This document shows, one piece after another, positions 45,201 through 53,760 of a stretch of 64,000 nucleotides of DNA; the stretch's first letter is position 1; every line of letters starts with the position of its first letter. This DNA is from CAYSDH01 sp964429805 (lineage in GTDB: Bacteria > Bacteroidota > Bacteroidia > Flavobacteriales_D > JABDKJ01). Below the pieces are notes generated by a model. That model was given only the letters and a program-made list of their open reading frames with translations, was not told the DNA's origin and ran no database searches. The stretch covers positions 41,036 to 105,035 of the forward strand of contig CAYSDH010000005.1 of assembly GCA_964429805.1 (NCBI GenBank), written 5' to 3'. The translations under genes were made by a program, and so were the position numbers.

Positions 45201-45831
45201 CAGACCAGTCGTCACCAATTACAGCACCGTCAGTAGCGAAACCAACTGGGTCAGTTGTACCTGGGAACATGTAGTCTGTTGGGATACTTCCACCTACACC
45301 ATTTCCACCATACGTCATAAGCTCTCCGTTCTTCCAGATACCATCAAGGTAGTTGTAGAACTCAATAGCGATGTTAGGCTCACCATTGATATTAGGAGTT
45401 GGCGTTTGGTCGTCACGGTTGTAGTATACGAATCGTCTCATTCCGAAACGCTCATTATCAATTACCGCATCAGGGTTTGCGCTTGTCTCATCAGCATAAC
45501 CAATTCCGATACCTCCATAAGGAATACCTAACTGATCATTAACGATATCTAAGTTTTCTGTCAATGGGTTATTTACACCATCTGGATCTTGGTATGGCCC
45601 CTCAAAGAAGTCAATACCTATTGCTGGTGGATTAGCTCCGTAACCTGGCACACCAGTACAGTCTTCATCAATATCATCTCCATTATAACAGTATCCAAGT
45701 CCACGCTGTACATCACAACCTACGTAGTCATCAACAGGACATCCAAGGTCTGGATCAACCCACTGTCCGAAGTAACAGTCTTGAAGAATCTGAGTACCTC
45801 TGTTGATAATCACATAGATGTAGAATGACAT
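42205..45831 (-). CDS. Giant secreted protein, C-terminal part (after frameshift)
   Basis: The frame is open to 45942, but residues before about 45831 are a wrong-frame copy of the N-terminal part; homologous reading resumes at MSFYIYVIINRGTQILQD. The part has about 1,208 residues. It includes a Cys/Asp-rich segment (VGCDVQRGLGYCYNGDDID), many acidic, Ca-binding-like stretches (DPNPCVDGDPFADEC), and a C-terminal FlgD-like Ig domain (IKIYNTSGTLIRNIV, then GGVYIFHIEIPG, then KWFGALRP). It is presumably exported and surface-bound via the T9SS or PorV-like route. No catalytic domain is recognised. It is joined to the 45755-46738 piece. Confidence 0.8.
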   Translation of the reverse strand: MSFYIYVIINRGTQILQDCYFGQWVDPDLGCPVDDYVGCDVQRGLGYCYNGDDIDEDCTGVPGYGANPPAIGIDFFEGPYQDPDGVNNPLTENLDIVNDQLGIPYGGIGIGYADETSANPDAVIDNERFGMRRFVYYNRDDQTPTPNINGEPNIAIEFYNYLDGIWKNGELMTYGGNGVGGSIPTDYMFPGTTDPVGFATDGAVIGDDWSEPGEGNQAGDRRFIQSAGKFILEPGEFNNITVGAVWARPFGGVDQTLNALRIADDKAQSLFDNCFRILSGPDAPDVDVVELDQEIILIISNENPASNNFNEEYGFGQPEEFAFDPLIPGTDCEGNELEFEDKFYEFQGYKVYQLKNSLVSSSELDNPDLARLQFQCDIQDGVAQLINYEDDPELGQKVAVERVNGADQGIQHSFRVTQDLFSTGAGELVNHKQYFFMVVAYAYNEWSPWNGLLIGDACGQPLPYLESRKSATGGIAAKGAVPHKPVFENGGTQVNSVYGDEVQITRIEGEGNGGNFVELSQETIDEILNSPYNMANELTYERGSGPISVKVINPLKVVDADFKLFFYADGDVDAAIDEWEITDPDQVSWYLIDEKYPNDTMWSIASIADGGEQVLKNAISGQDLILDYGISIEVAQYNYNESNPITPRPDIIGSEVEYADPAFQDWLVGVNDIDGPTEQNWIRSGTNISDDDPNPCVDGDPFADECYYFDYSNRDDDQVFEGVLGGAAAPWHVASQGWSGPAPAEDNWQGASSTRLTDLNSVDIVMNDEKEHWTRVPVLEMQNSPNQAQGQAEKLFPRIALSVDKNGKNQLDGGDYDECTYFGQQVFTAEDVEDMSNGEIERFKISAFPGVDPDDLDDSELVGLSFGMGWFPGYSIDVETGERLAMAFGEDSWLADENGRDMIFNPSAQLTNEFGGGAFFNPNNIRMGGMHYVYTFRNFRRQDTRDERMTHYDGANYMYHNLREGATERKRVFRSCTWIVLPILRSEDPEFAFKSVEDGLIPTETKVKIRVAKPYARMATVAGLQDLYPYQDASIPSLENFDYFFWDEASGVVDPEEFDPAMFPLADGPAIDQSINDWFPTYSFSTVGLGADLGSTSALASALEECPANVVPNPYYGGSDYENSRLSNIVKVVNLPYRANIKIYNTSGTLIRNIVKDDESTEYVWDLKNERNVPISGGVYIFHIEIPGVTEKVIKWFGALRPIDLDNF

Positions 45832-46738
45832 TCGTAGTGGTATATGCAAAGGCTTGTGCTTGAATCTCAAGGCCGATTGGAGAACCACCAGTTTCTGTAT
45901 GAACACCACCATTATCATTAAACACCCACCACATAGCCTCATCTCCGAAGAGTGGAATAGGGTCTGTTACTGATCTGCTCTTACAATCTACATTGTTATC
46001 CAAATCAAACCATGGGTAATCTCCTTCTGATGGATCATACACACCATTTGCATCTCCATAATCAAAGAATGGTGCTAAGAAAAAGTCGTAGCTCTCATTG
46101 AAGTTATTACCTGGCCAGTCATCAAAGTATGCTGGGTAGTTATATCCATCAGGGAACAGCTCTTCAGCTGTACCATTAGCCAAGGCATCGTGATATGAAC
46201 GGTGAATCTGAACGTCAAGACGTCTTGCTCCGGCAGTTCTGAAAGCAATCGCGTTACCATTTGAGTCGAATGAAGTAGGTAACTGATTTTGCTCAGGGAA
46301 ATGTGCATCGTATTCTTCACAAAAATCTGCTGTGGCAAAGTTGTTATTTGACAAAGGACCATTGTAGAAATCTGTTCCACCACCAGTTCTATAGGTTACT
46401 GCCGCTAGTTTCAAGTTACCATCTGGCGCGTATCCACCTACCCACAATGCACCTGCATACAACGAGTGAATCGGAATCTCATTTGAAGTTGGGTCTACTT
46501 TAGGAATCTCGTATGAGGCATTTCCGTTGTTTTCCCAAATCTGACCACCAGACTCTAATCCAAATCTGATGTTATTCAGAGAGAACTCTGTGTATGAAAT
46601 TGGAGGGTCACAATCCATGAGTTTTGACTGATCAAAAGGCGCTGGGTTCTTAGGCCCTTTACTTTTAATCACCAACTCCTTGGCATTCATAGAAGCACTG
46701 ATGAGCAATGCAAAAGCAATTGTAAAAACTCGACTCAT
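45755..46738 (-). CDS. Giant secreted protein, N-terminal part (before frameshift)
   Basis: The signal peptide reads MSRVFTIAFALLISASMNA; an ATG 27 bases upstream is also possible. The mature part has NNIRFGLESGGQIWENNGNA, SLYAGALWVGGY and many aromatic/Asn residues, the usual start of large Bacteroidota surface proteins of this type. Homology runs to IQAQAFAYTTTN near 45835, after which this frame gives an unrelated tail to its stop at 45755. Together with the C-terminal part the intact protein would be about 1,510 residues. The break may be a real inactivating mutation or a sequencing/assembly error; the draft nature of the window makes error plausible. Confidence 0.8.
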   Translation of the reverse strand: MSRVFTIAFALLISASMNAKELVIKSKGPKNPAPFDQSKLMDCDPPISYTEFSLNNIRFGLESGGQIWENNGNASYEIPKVDPTSNEIPIHSLYAGALWVGGYAPDGNLKLAAVTYRTGGGTDFYNGPLSNNNFATADFCEEYDAHFPEQNQLPTSFDSNGNAIAFRTAGARRLDVQIHRSYHDALANGTAEELFPDGYNYPAYFDDWPGNNFNESYDFFLAPFFDYGDANGVYDPSEGDYPWFDLDNNVDCKSRSVTDPIPLFGDEAMWWVFNDNGGVHTETGGSPIGLEIQAQAFAYTTTNVILHLCDYQQRYSDSSRLLLRTVG

Positions 46739-46789
46739 AATGGTAAACTTTGATAATAATCTCATCTTGAATAGGTTATTCAGTAATTC

Positions 46790-49700
46790 TTAAAAGTCCA
46801 TTTTGACACCTAGAGAAATAGTTCTCGCAGTTGCAAAATTGAATGGGTTATCCAAACGAAGGTTGTATAGGTCAGTAAATGAATCTGGGTTAGGTGCACC
46901 GTTAACCTCTTGCTGAGCTTCAGCAGTGGCAAGATAACCGTCATCATCAGGAGAACCTGTGAAAGAATATACTCCTCGAACATTCTTTCTGTTGAGCAGG
47001 TTGTTGACCAACAGATAGATATTCAGATTGGCAGTCTTTGCCTTATCAGTCTCTTTGTTCTTACCGAACTTGAGATCGATGTTTTTGTCCAACTGTAGAT
47101 CGACAGTAAACGTACTTTGCAATCTAGAACCGTTAATCGTTCCTTCTAATCCTCCAGCATTCTGTCCATTTCTAATGCTACGTGCTACTCTAGTGGCACT
47201 GTATGGAGTTCCTGAACCGAGGTTAGTGATGACGTTCATTCCTGTGTTGGCAAAGACTTGCTTACCGAACCATACTGGCCCGTTGTAGTCAGAACCGCTA
47301 CCATAACGATAATCCATAGTAAGGTTGATGGCATGACGCTGATCAAAGTTTAATGGGTTAATACTCTGAAGGTTTGCCTGACCAGAGTTGGCAAGGTTTA
47401 GACCACTTGTTGAGTTTGAACCTGTACCACTTGCAAACTGAAGTGTGTAGTTGGCGTTTAATCTCATGTTGCCTGTTCTTCTCAAGTCGTAAGCAATTGT
47501 CAGTCCTTTCACAGTACCGAAGTCAATGTTTCTGAATGTTACGTAGTCTTCTGGCCATGCACCGACAAGGCTTCTTACCTGAATCATGTCTCTCATGTCA
47601 CGGTAGAATGCAGACAACTTCAATGAAGAAGATCTACTCAACACCTGCTGAAAACCAAGCTCGTAATCAACCGTCTTTGTTGGTTGTAGAGAGGCATTGT
47701 TAATCACAGCGTTTTGAGCTTGGATAAACTGGTAGTCCATAAGCTCAAGTCTTACACCTGTAGTAGGACGCTGAGTCAAGATATCATAGTGAGCAAAGAA
47801 TACAGCCTCATCAGAAATAGGGAATGAAAAAGCCACACGAGGCATGACATTCCATGAAGGTGTGTAATCTTCAAATGCTTCTGCTGTCAATCCTGATTGT
47901 ACTCTGTAACCTGACTCATCTGAGAGCAATGGGTAACTAGATACTCCTACTTGAAGCACAGTTGGGTTGACGCTTGTTCCTTCTCTGTCAAACCAATCGT
48001 CACCAATACGGTATCCAATTACAGTTGACGGGTCTTGGTCAGAGTTCACATAGACTGCATAATCATCTCCGATGTTTGCTGGTCTATTATTAAGGTCATC
48101 TAAAAGAGTTGGGTTCAAATCATCAGGCACGTTACCCGCTGTGTAGAAATCACCAACGATGTACTCGTCTCTCAATACTTTTTGGTTGGCATCAAATCTG
48201 TCTACACGAAGACCGACATTAAAGATGATGTCATCAAAGGCAAACTTGTCCATGATGTAACCGGCAAGATATACTGGCTTGAATGCACCAATCAATCTTG
48301 TGTTATTTCCAAACTCGTCAGTGTCATTAAAGTAATCATCAATGCTAGGCTCAGTAGAAAGCACATTTCCACGAGAGTCATAACCGTTGTAGTTAACAAG
48401 GTTTGCACCATTAAGAAGAAGGTCTTCAGATGAGAACATGTCAAGGTTAAAGACTTCTGGTCCGAGCTCATCAACATTGATAAAGTCATCTCCGTCAGGA
48501 TCTAAGCCGAGTGATATTCTCAAGTTTCTATCAAATGTAGTCTGGATGTCTGAGTTTACTAGTGGGTCAAAGACTGTAACAAAGGCATCTCCAATCTGAT
48601 CTCCACCTGGGTGATTAGGGTCAGAAGAGCTCAAAAGCACACCAGAGTCTGGGTCAATCACATCAATGTGTGAGTTGGCAAGATTTCTCATTCTTTCCCA
48701 AATTCCTACTGGAGCTAATGAATAAGAACGGTCAGTACGCTGCTCAAACTCGATACCTAGACTCATGGCATGGTCACCAAGGTCAGCAGAACCATTTAAG
48801 GTTAGACGAGTCTGACGGTTGTCATTCTTAATGTAGAAGTTAGACGGTGTACCCACGTTTGTCCAAAGTCCATAAGCACGGTTAAACACGTCACCATTTG
48901 CCAGTGCATTTACACGAACATCATTAGCAAGGTCCACTCCTTCTGTGAAAGAAAGAGCTGCGTCCATATAGTCTTGCGTAATTCCAGCCAAAATAGGATT
49001 TGCAGTACCTGGCGTGAATGATGTCACCAATACAGAGTCACCACTTTGCACAAACTGATCAGTATCCTGATTGTACGCATAAGTTGCCTCTCTCGTCTGT
49101 GAGAATTTACCAATGTGCCCGTAGTTGAAGAAGTCTTCTCCGTGACTTCTGTCTTTCGTCTCTCTGTTAGACTGGTTGTAATCTACACTTACAGTATAGA
49201 ATGCATTTTTAATTTTAGAATCCTCACCACTTGGGAATCGCTGAGTCACACGACCGAATGCTCTCCACTGTGTCTGCTCTGTATTCGCATTGTTGTTATA
49301 GTTGAGTAGAGAACCTAAACGACTTGCTCCGCCAATACTAGCCAGCGATGTTGTAGTCGTGTATCCGTTCTGCAAGAAATCGTTGTTGTCTCTGTAGTCA
49401 CCTGTTCCTCCAAAAGATAACACTACGTTTTCACTCAAGTTGAAATCAAGCTTGGTCGTTAATGACACACCGAGTTGATCAGAGTTTCTCGCTGCCTTTT
49501 CATTGACAAACATGTCCATAGTCAACTGCTCTGAAGACAATCTAGGAGCGAAACCATTATCAGTGGCTACAAAAAACTGTGGGTTCTCTTCCAATTCAGC
49601 CTGCGCCTCATCATTTAAATACCAGTGCCCATTGACAGAAGGTCTTGGGTCTTCAAATTTTCTGAAGTTACCTGAGAGGAAGAAGCCCATTAGTGGACTC

Positions 49701-50542
49701 ACCTTCTCGCCTGCATCATTTTTCTTCCATAATAAAGGACCTGACAAGTATCCCTCTAACTGCGTTCTTCCGTAAGCATCTAGACCAACAATGTTGTCAC
49801 CTGCTTTGAAACCAGAACTCAAAAGGTCAATTCCTCCAAAGAACTCAGACGATGCTCCTCGGGTAGTAATGGAGATAATTCCTCCTGTGGCATCACCATA
49901 GCTGGCAGGTATACCACCAGTGATTATGCTTACCTCTTCAAATGCTGACTTTGGCAGCTGAGGTTCACCTCTTACTTTGATACCATCTATGTAGTAGAAT
50001 GTGTTTTCAGAACGTGCTCCTCTTACTGAGATATCTCCGTCTGCCTGACCTGCGCTTGAGATACCTCCTACTGTAGAGGCTACCGCTGTTGCAGAACGCG
50101 CGGCCATCTTGTCAATGTCACCTCTTGAGACTGTACCTCCAGAAGAACCACCATCTCTATTAATGAGTGGCTGGACGTAATCTATAACAATTACCTCTTC
50201 AAGGTTTACACCTGACTCTAAGTTAATGTCTTGAAAGGAAATCTTGTCTCCTTGAACAATCACACCAGAAATAACTGAAGGATTGTACCCTACAAAGACC
50301 ACTTTAACATCATACTTACCAGGAGATAATGGCTTAATGGTATACTTCCCGTCAAAGTCAGTGGCCGAACCACCCACTTGATTGTCACCCGACATGACAA
50401 CAACATTGGCAAATGGAAGAGGTTCGCCTGTGGCTTTATCTTTAACTGTCCCTTTAAGCGTTCCTACACCTGTTTGTGCAAAAATGATTCCAGTGGACAA
50501 TAAGCATACAACGACCAAGAAGGAGCGTAAATTCCGTAACAT
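46790..50542 (-). CDS. TonB-dependent receptor with carboxypeptidase-like regulatory domain
   Basis: The 1,250-residue outer-membrane protein has a signal peptide (cleavage near IFA-Q), a carboxypeptidase regulatory-like beta domain (about 28-115), a plug with VSIITGGIPASYGDATGG (ending about 220), and a large beta-barrel ending in ISLGVKMDF with terminal Phe. It is much longer than siderophore receptors and lacks a paired SusD-like protein. The next genes are the giant secreted protein and a PorV-like protein, so its function may be export-linked or binding rather than nutrient uptake. Which ligand it recognises is unknown. Confidence 0.88.
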   Translation of the reverse strand: MLRNLRSFLVVVCLLSTGIIFAQTGVGTLKGTVKDKATGEPLPFANVVVMSGDNQVGGSATDFDGKYTIKPLSPGKYDVKVVFVGYNPSVISGVIVQGDKISFQDINLESGVNLEEVIVIDYVQPLINRDGGSSGGTVSRGDIDKMAARSATAVASTVGGISSAGQADGDISVRGARSENTFYYIDGIKVRGEPQLPKSAFEEVSIITGGIPASYGDATGGIISITTRGASSEFFGGIDLLSSGFKAGDNIVGLDAYGRTQLEGYLSGPLLWKKNDAGEKVSPLMGFFLSGNFRKFEDPRPSVNGHWYLNDEAQAELEENPQFFVATDNGFAPRLSSEQLTMDMFVNEKAARNSDQLGVSLTTKLDFNLSENVVLSFGGTGDYRDNNDFLQNGYTTTTSLASIGGASRLGSLLNYNNNANTEQTQWRAFGRVTQRFPSGEDSKIKNAFYTVSVDYNQSNRETKDRSHGEDFFNYGHIGKFSQTREATYAYNQDTDQFVQSGDSVLVTSFTPGTANPILAGITQDYMDAALSFTEGVDLANDVRVNALANGDVFNRAYGLWTNVGTPSNFYIKNDNRQTRLTLNGSADLGDHAMSLGIEFEQRTDRSYSLAPVGIWERMRNLANSHIDVIDPDSGVLLSSSDPNHPGGDQIGDAFVTVFDPLVNSDIQTTFDRNLRISLGLDPDGDDFINVDELGPEVFNLDMFSSEDLLLNGANLVNYNGYDSRGNVLSTEPSIDDYFNDTDEFGNNTRLIGAFKPVYLAGYIMDKFAFDDIIFNVGLRVDRFDANQKVLRDEYIVGDFYTAGNVPDDLNPTLLDDLNNRPANIGDDYAVYVNSDQDPSTVIGYRIGDDWFDREGTSVNPTVLQVGVSSYPLLSDESGYRVQSGLTAEAFEDYTPSWNVMPRVAFSFPISDEAVFFAHYDILTQRPTTGVRLELMDYQFIQAQNAVINNASLQPTKTVDYELGFQQVLSRSSSLKLSAFYRDMRDMIQVRSLVGAWPEDYVTFRNIDFGTVKGLTIAYDLRRTGNMRLNANYTLQFASGTGSNSTSGLNLANSGQANLQSINPLNFDQRHAINLTMDYRYGSGSDYNGPVWFGKQVFANTGMNVITNLGSGTPYSATRVARSIRNGQNAGGLEGTINGSRLQSTFTVDLQLDKNIDLKFGKNKETDKAKTANLNIYLLVNNLLNRKNVRGVYSFTGSPDDDGYLATAEAQQEVNGAPNPDSFTDLYNLRLDNPFNFATARTISLGVKMDF

Positions 50543-50790
50543 AGAGGTTTCGTTAGGTTAATGACTGTCTAAACAAAGGCCGTAAATATATACAATTTAA
50601 CATCGGTCGAACAAGGATAATGCAGGCTGTTGAAGGCCCGTATTTCAATCCGTTTGATAGAGGTATTTGTCCTCTATCTCGTTCGAATCGCCTCAAAAAT
50701 AGAACAGTATGCGTTTTGCAAAGAACTTTTGGGGTACAATGAATTTGAATAATCTCAATTCCAAATAGGAATCCCACCGAAATGAGCCCC
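50543..50790 (-). promoter_or_regulatory. Leader/promoter region of the TonB receptor cluster
   Basis: No gene is visible in these 248 bases. On the minus strand TATTTTTG (50694-50701) matches TAnnTTTG, with TTTG at 50719-50722 at a slightly short 17-base spacing. Downstream in the leader, GATAGAGG and CCTCTATC form an 8-bp hairpin around a 7-base loop (50656-50678). The transcript leader would be about 145 bases, long enough for regulation. No terminator follows the upstream Lys-rich gene, so read-through is also possible. Confidence 0.35.
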
Positions 50791-51141
50791 TTATTTAATC
50801 TTCTTGCCTCGCTTATTCTTGCGACTGAACACCCTGTTTAGAAATGGGTCTTTCTTATTTCTACCGTGTCGATCGGACTTTTTTCTGTTCCGTTTCATTC
50901 GTTTACGGTCAGATTTGCTCAAGGACTTTTTATACTCCTTGCGCTTGTCTCGTATCTTTTTATCAATCTCCTTGTCCTTGTTAGCCTCCATTTTGGCAGC
51001 GTCTTCAGGGTTTTTTGGAGGTTTTTTGGCAGACTTGGCCGGCTTACGCTTTTTCTGCGCGTACAGTTGTGAGTCCACAACACCCGTCATACACAAGATG
51101 AGTGATAAAGTAAGTAGTCTATACAATATACGCTTGGACAC
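50791..51141 (-). CDS. Lys/Arg-rich exported small protein, unknown
   Basis: The 116-residue frame starts at GTG (an ATG lies only inside the signal peptide). The signal peptide is about 28 residues (LTLSLILCMTGVVDSQLYAQ). The mature part is extremely basic (KKRKPAKSAKKPPKNPEDA, then RKRMKRNRKKSDRH) with a mixed-charge helix in the middle and ends FSRKNKRGKKIK. No domain is recognised. Such composition would bind acidic polymers or membranes, but this is inference. Divergent from the Rieske-like gene. Confidence 0.65.
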   Translation of the reverse strand: MSKRILYRLLTLSLILCMTGVVDSQLYAQKKRKPAKSAKKPPKNPEDAAKMEANKDKEIDKKIRDKRKEYKKSLSKSDRKRMKRNRKKSDRHGRNKKDPFLNRVFSRKNKRGKKIK

Positions 51142-51147
51142 GGACTT

Positions 51148-51155
51148 TATATTTG
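51148..51155 (+). promoter_or_regulatory. Candidate -7 box for the Rieske-like lipoprotein
   Basis: TATATTTG fits TAnnTTTG and ends 22 bases before the ATG at 51178. No -33 box at the right spacing. Confidence 0.3.
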
Positions 51156-51177
51156 CGATGAATTTAAGATGCTCAGT

Positions 51178-51609
51178 ATGAAATTGACCAAGATTAGTGC
51201 CATTATTATAACCAGCCTGTTGTTACTTCCCGGCTGTAGGGAAGATGAAGTGGAGCGCGTGCCCAATGTGCCGGTCAACATTTCTATTCAGCTTCAACAG
51301 CCAGCCTTTGTCAATCTTCAAATTGTAGGTGGGTGGGAATATCTTACAGGCGGATCAGAAGGAATTATAGTCTACCGTGCATCTATTGACGAATTCAAAG
51401 CATTTGACAGACACTGTACTTGGAACGTTGGAAACTTCGACCGCGTAGTGATGGAAGAGGATAATATTATAGCCAGAGATACGGACGGTTGCGGGTCAAG
51501 CTTTATTATCACAGACGGCAGTGCTGTCGATGACCCCGCCTTTGTGCCCCTTACCGAATATCAGACAAGCTACAATCCGGGGACCGAGACGTTGTTAATC
51601 ACCAATTAA
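51178..51609 (+). CDS. Rieske-like lipoprotein lacking cluster histidines
   Basis: The ATG at 51178 gives a lipoprotein signal ending LLLLPGC (Cys20), 143 residues; an ATG nine bases earlier is possible. The rest follows the Rieske fold order: VYRASIDEFKAFDRHC, a ~25-residue gap, DGCGSSFIITDGSAVDD, then PLTEYQTSYNPGT. In a true [2Fe-2S] Rieske site the pairs read CxH and CxxH. Here they are C80-x-W and C105-x-x-S, so both His ligands are absent and the two Cys could only form a disulfide or other site. Probably a non-iron Rieske-fold protein common in Bacteroidota. It is placed in the periplasm by its lipid anchor. Confidence 0.7.
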   Translation: MKLTKISAIIITSLLLLPGCREDEVERVPNVPVNISIQLQQPAFVNLQIVGGWEYLTGGSEGIIVYRASIDEFKAFDRHCTWNVGNFDRVVMEEDNIIARDTDGCGSSFIITDGSAVDDPAFVPLTEYQTSYNPGTETLLITN

Positions 51610-51640
51610 AAAGGTCGCCCTGACTAATCAAGACGACCTT
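51604..51640 (-). terminator. Terminator after ahcY, convergent region
   Basis: AAGGTCG (51611-51617) pairs with CGACCTT (51634-51640) over a 16-base loop. On the minus strand it is followed by TTTTTAATT, so it mainly serves ahcY; it may also slow plus-strand transcripts. Confidence 0.6.
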
Positions 51641-51663
51641 ATCAATTAAGATTTTTTTTACTC

Positions 51664-52977
51664 TTAATATCTATAGTGCTCAGGCTTGTATGGCCCTTGA
51701 GGCGTCACACCTATATAGTCTGCCTGATCTTTACTCAACTCTTCAAGCTCCACACCAATTTTCTTTAAGTGCAGTCTTGCCACTTTCTCATCTAAGTGCT
51801 TAGGTAGCATGTACACTTCGTTCTTATAGTTGTCACTGTGGTTCCACAGCTCTAACTGAGCGAGTGTCTGATTTGTAAATGAGTTACTCATCACGAATGA
51901 CGGGTGACCAGTAGCACAACCAAGATTAACTAGACGACCTTCGGCTAGAAGGATGATGTCTTTTCCTCCAATGCTGTACTTATCTACTTGTGGCTTAATC
52001 TCCACTTTAGAGGCACCGTGATTGGCATTGAGCCAAGCCACGTCAATCTCGTTATCAAAGTGTCCGATGTTACAGACAATCGTCTTGTCCTTCATGCTCT
52101 CAAAGTGCGAACCGACAAGGATGTCTTTATTACCTGTAGCTGTGACCACGATGTCTGCTTCTTTTACAGCATCGCTCATTTTCTTGACTTCAAAACCGTC
52201 CATTGCGGCCTGAAGCGCACAGATAGGATCAATTTCTGTCACGATTACACGCGCACCAGCTCCTGCGAGTGATGCAGCCGAACCTTTACCAACGTCACCA
52301 TAACCACCAACTACGGCAACTTTACCGGCAATCATTACGTCAGTTGCTCTTCTAATGGCATCAACGAGTGACTCTTTACACCCGTACTTATTGTCAAACT
52401 TTGACTTCGTTACAGAATCGTTGACATTGATGGCAGGCATAGTCAGCGTACCATTCTTTTGTCTTTCTACCAATCGGTGAACACCTGTGGTAGTCTCTTC
52501 AGAAAGTCCTTTAATACCCGCAGAAAGCTGTGGGTAACGATCCAAGACCATGTTAGTCAAATCTCCACCATCATCTAAGATTAGGTTAAGAGGCTCACCA
52601 CCTGGAAACGCGTGTAGCGTCTGCTCGATGGCCCAGTCAAACTCCTCTTCGTTCATCCCTTTCCAAGCATATACTGGAATACCAGCTGCTGCGATAGCTG
52701 CCGCGGCATGATCTTGAGTTGAGAATATGTTGCATGATGACCAAGACACTTCAGCACCTAGTGCCTTGAGAGTTTCGATCAACACGGCCGTCTGGATTGT
52801 CATGTGCAGGCATCCAGCGATACGCGCACCTTTAAGAGGCTGAGAATCCCCAAACTCTTCTCTCAATGACATTAGTCCTGGCATCTCTGCCTCGGCCAAT
52901 TCAATTTCTTTACGACCCCAGTCCGCGAGACTGATGTCTTTGACTTTGTATTCTATGCTTGCTGTTGCTTCGCTCAT
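51664..52977 (-). CDS. ahcY: Adenosylhomocysteinase
   Basis: It hydrolyses S-adenosylhomocysteine to adenosine and homocysteine, recycling the methylation product. The ATG gives 437 residues beginning [14 protein letters not shown]; the longer frame is rejected as non-conserved. Motifs: [30 protein letters not shown], the NAD site [13 protein letters not shown] and the C-terminal KPEHYRY, all diagnostic. Length is as expected. The gene is divergent from the phosphopantetheinyl transferase. Confidence 0.97.
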   Translation of the reverse strand: MSEATASIEYKVKDISLADWGRKEIELAEAEMPGLMSLREEFGDSQPLKGARIAGCLHMTIQTAVLIETLKALGAEVSWSSCNIFSTQDHAAAAIAAAGIPVYAWKGMNEEEFDWAIEQTLHAFPGGEPLNLILDDGGDLTNMVLDRYPQLSAGIKGLSEETTTGVHRLVERQKNGTLTMPAINVNDSVTKSKFDNKYGCKESLVDAIRRATDVMIAGKVAVVGGYGDVGKGSAASLAGAGARVIVTEIDPICALQAAMDGFEVKKMSDAVKEADIVVTATGNKDILVGSHFESMKDKTIVCNIGHFDNEIDVAWLNANHGASKVEIKPQVDKYSIGGKDIILLAEGRLVNLGCATGHPSFVMSNSFTNQTLAQLELWNHSDNYKNEVYMLPKHLDEKVARLHLKKIGVELEELSKDQADYIGVTPQGPYKPEHYRY

Positions 52978-53082
52978 TATCACTTGTATTTGAGCTGCGA
53001 AATTAGTCAAAATCAGTCTATTGAAAACTTTCATTTCGTCCAAATGCCATAAGTATTACTTTCGCTTAACGCCTCGATATAC

Positions 53083-53730
53083 ATGCCATTCGATAAAAAA
53101 ATAGAAACTCGCACAGGTGCAACGATTGCGACCTGGAACCTAACAGAATCAGAAAGTGACCTAAAGTCGTTGATGTCTGAGCTTAAACTGACCGATGCAG
53201 GACAAGAACTTGCAGCCATTACGGTCGAAAAGAAGAGGAGACAATGGATGGCGGCTCGGCTGTTGTTGAAGCATCTGATTCCTACTTTTCAAGAGATCAC
53301 TTACGATCAGTTTGGTGCACCATATGTGGTAGACCACGACCTGAACCTGTCTTTGAGTCATTCTAATGGTCACATTGCCTGTATTTTGCACCAAAACCAC
53401 ATTGTAGGTATTGATGTGCAGGTGGAGAATGCGAAGCTCAAGCGCATAGCCACCAAGTTTCTCAACGATGATGAAATGCAACGTTATGAGGACAGTGATA
53501 AAAGCCTGCCATACTTGCACCTATTATGGTCTGCTAAAGAGGCTGTCTTCAAAATTCATCGTCATCACATGGCGTTTAAGAAAATCTGCACTGACGACTT
53601 TGACTTAATGGAAAAAGGCAGAATCAAAATCAAGGCAGAGCGTTTTGACGGACTGCACAAGCATGAAGTACATTTTAAACGCTTAGATGATGTCTATCTG
53701 GCATACTCTTGCTACGACCCCGATAAGTAA
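53083..53730 (+). CDS. 4'-phosphopantetheinyl transferase superfamily protein (Sfp-type)
   Basis: It would transfer 4'-phosphopantetheine from CoA to a carrier protein Ser. The 215-residue protein shows LSLSHSNGHIACIL, GIDVQ (109-113) with metal Asp111, and WSAKEAVFK (149-157) with Glu153. The usual GIDxE reads GIDVQ, so one acidic metal ligand is Gln; this occurs in part of the family and may alter metal use. The substrate carrier is unknown. It precedes the GGGP-synthase-like gene by 30 bases. Confidence 0.88.
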   Translation: MPFDKKIETRTGATIATWNLTESESDLKSLMSELKLTDAGQELAAITVEKKRRQWMAARLLLKHLIPTFQEITYDQFGAPYVVDHDLNLSLSHSNGHIACILHQNHIVGIDVQVENAKLKRIATKFLNDDEMQRYEDSDKSLPYLHLLWSAKEAVFKIHRHHMAFKKICTDDFDLMEKGRIKIKAERFDGLHKHEVHFKRLDDVYLAYSCYDPDK

Positions 53731-53760
53731 CGTACCTTTAACAATCTTTGCGGTAACAGC

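Noticed and set aside
45067..45531. Plus-strand 154-codon frame opposite the giant secreted protein
   Set aside because: It is antisense to a strongly conserved coding frame; Ser/Thr/Val composition is a mirror of the acidic coding strand.
45829..45942. Upstream part of the giant-protein C-terminal frame (before 45831)
   Set aside because: The first 37 residues are an out-of-frame copy of the N-terminal fragment region and lack homology-like composition.
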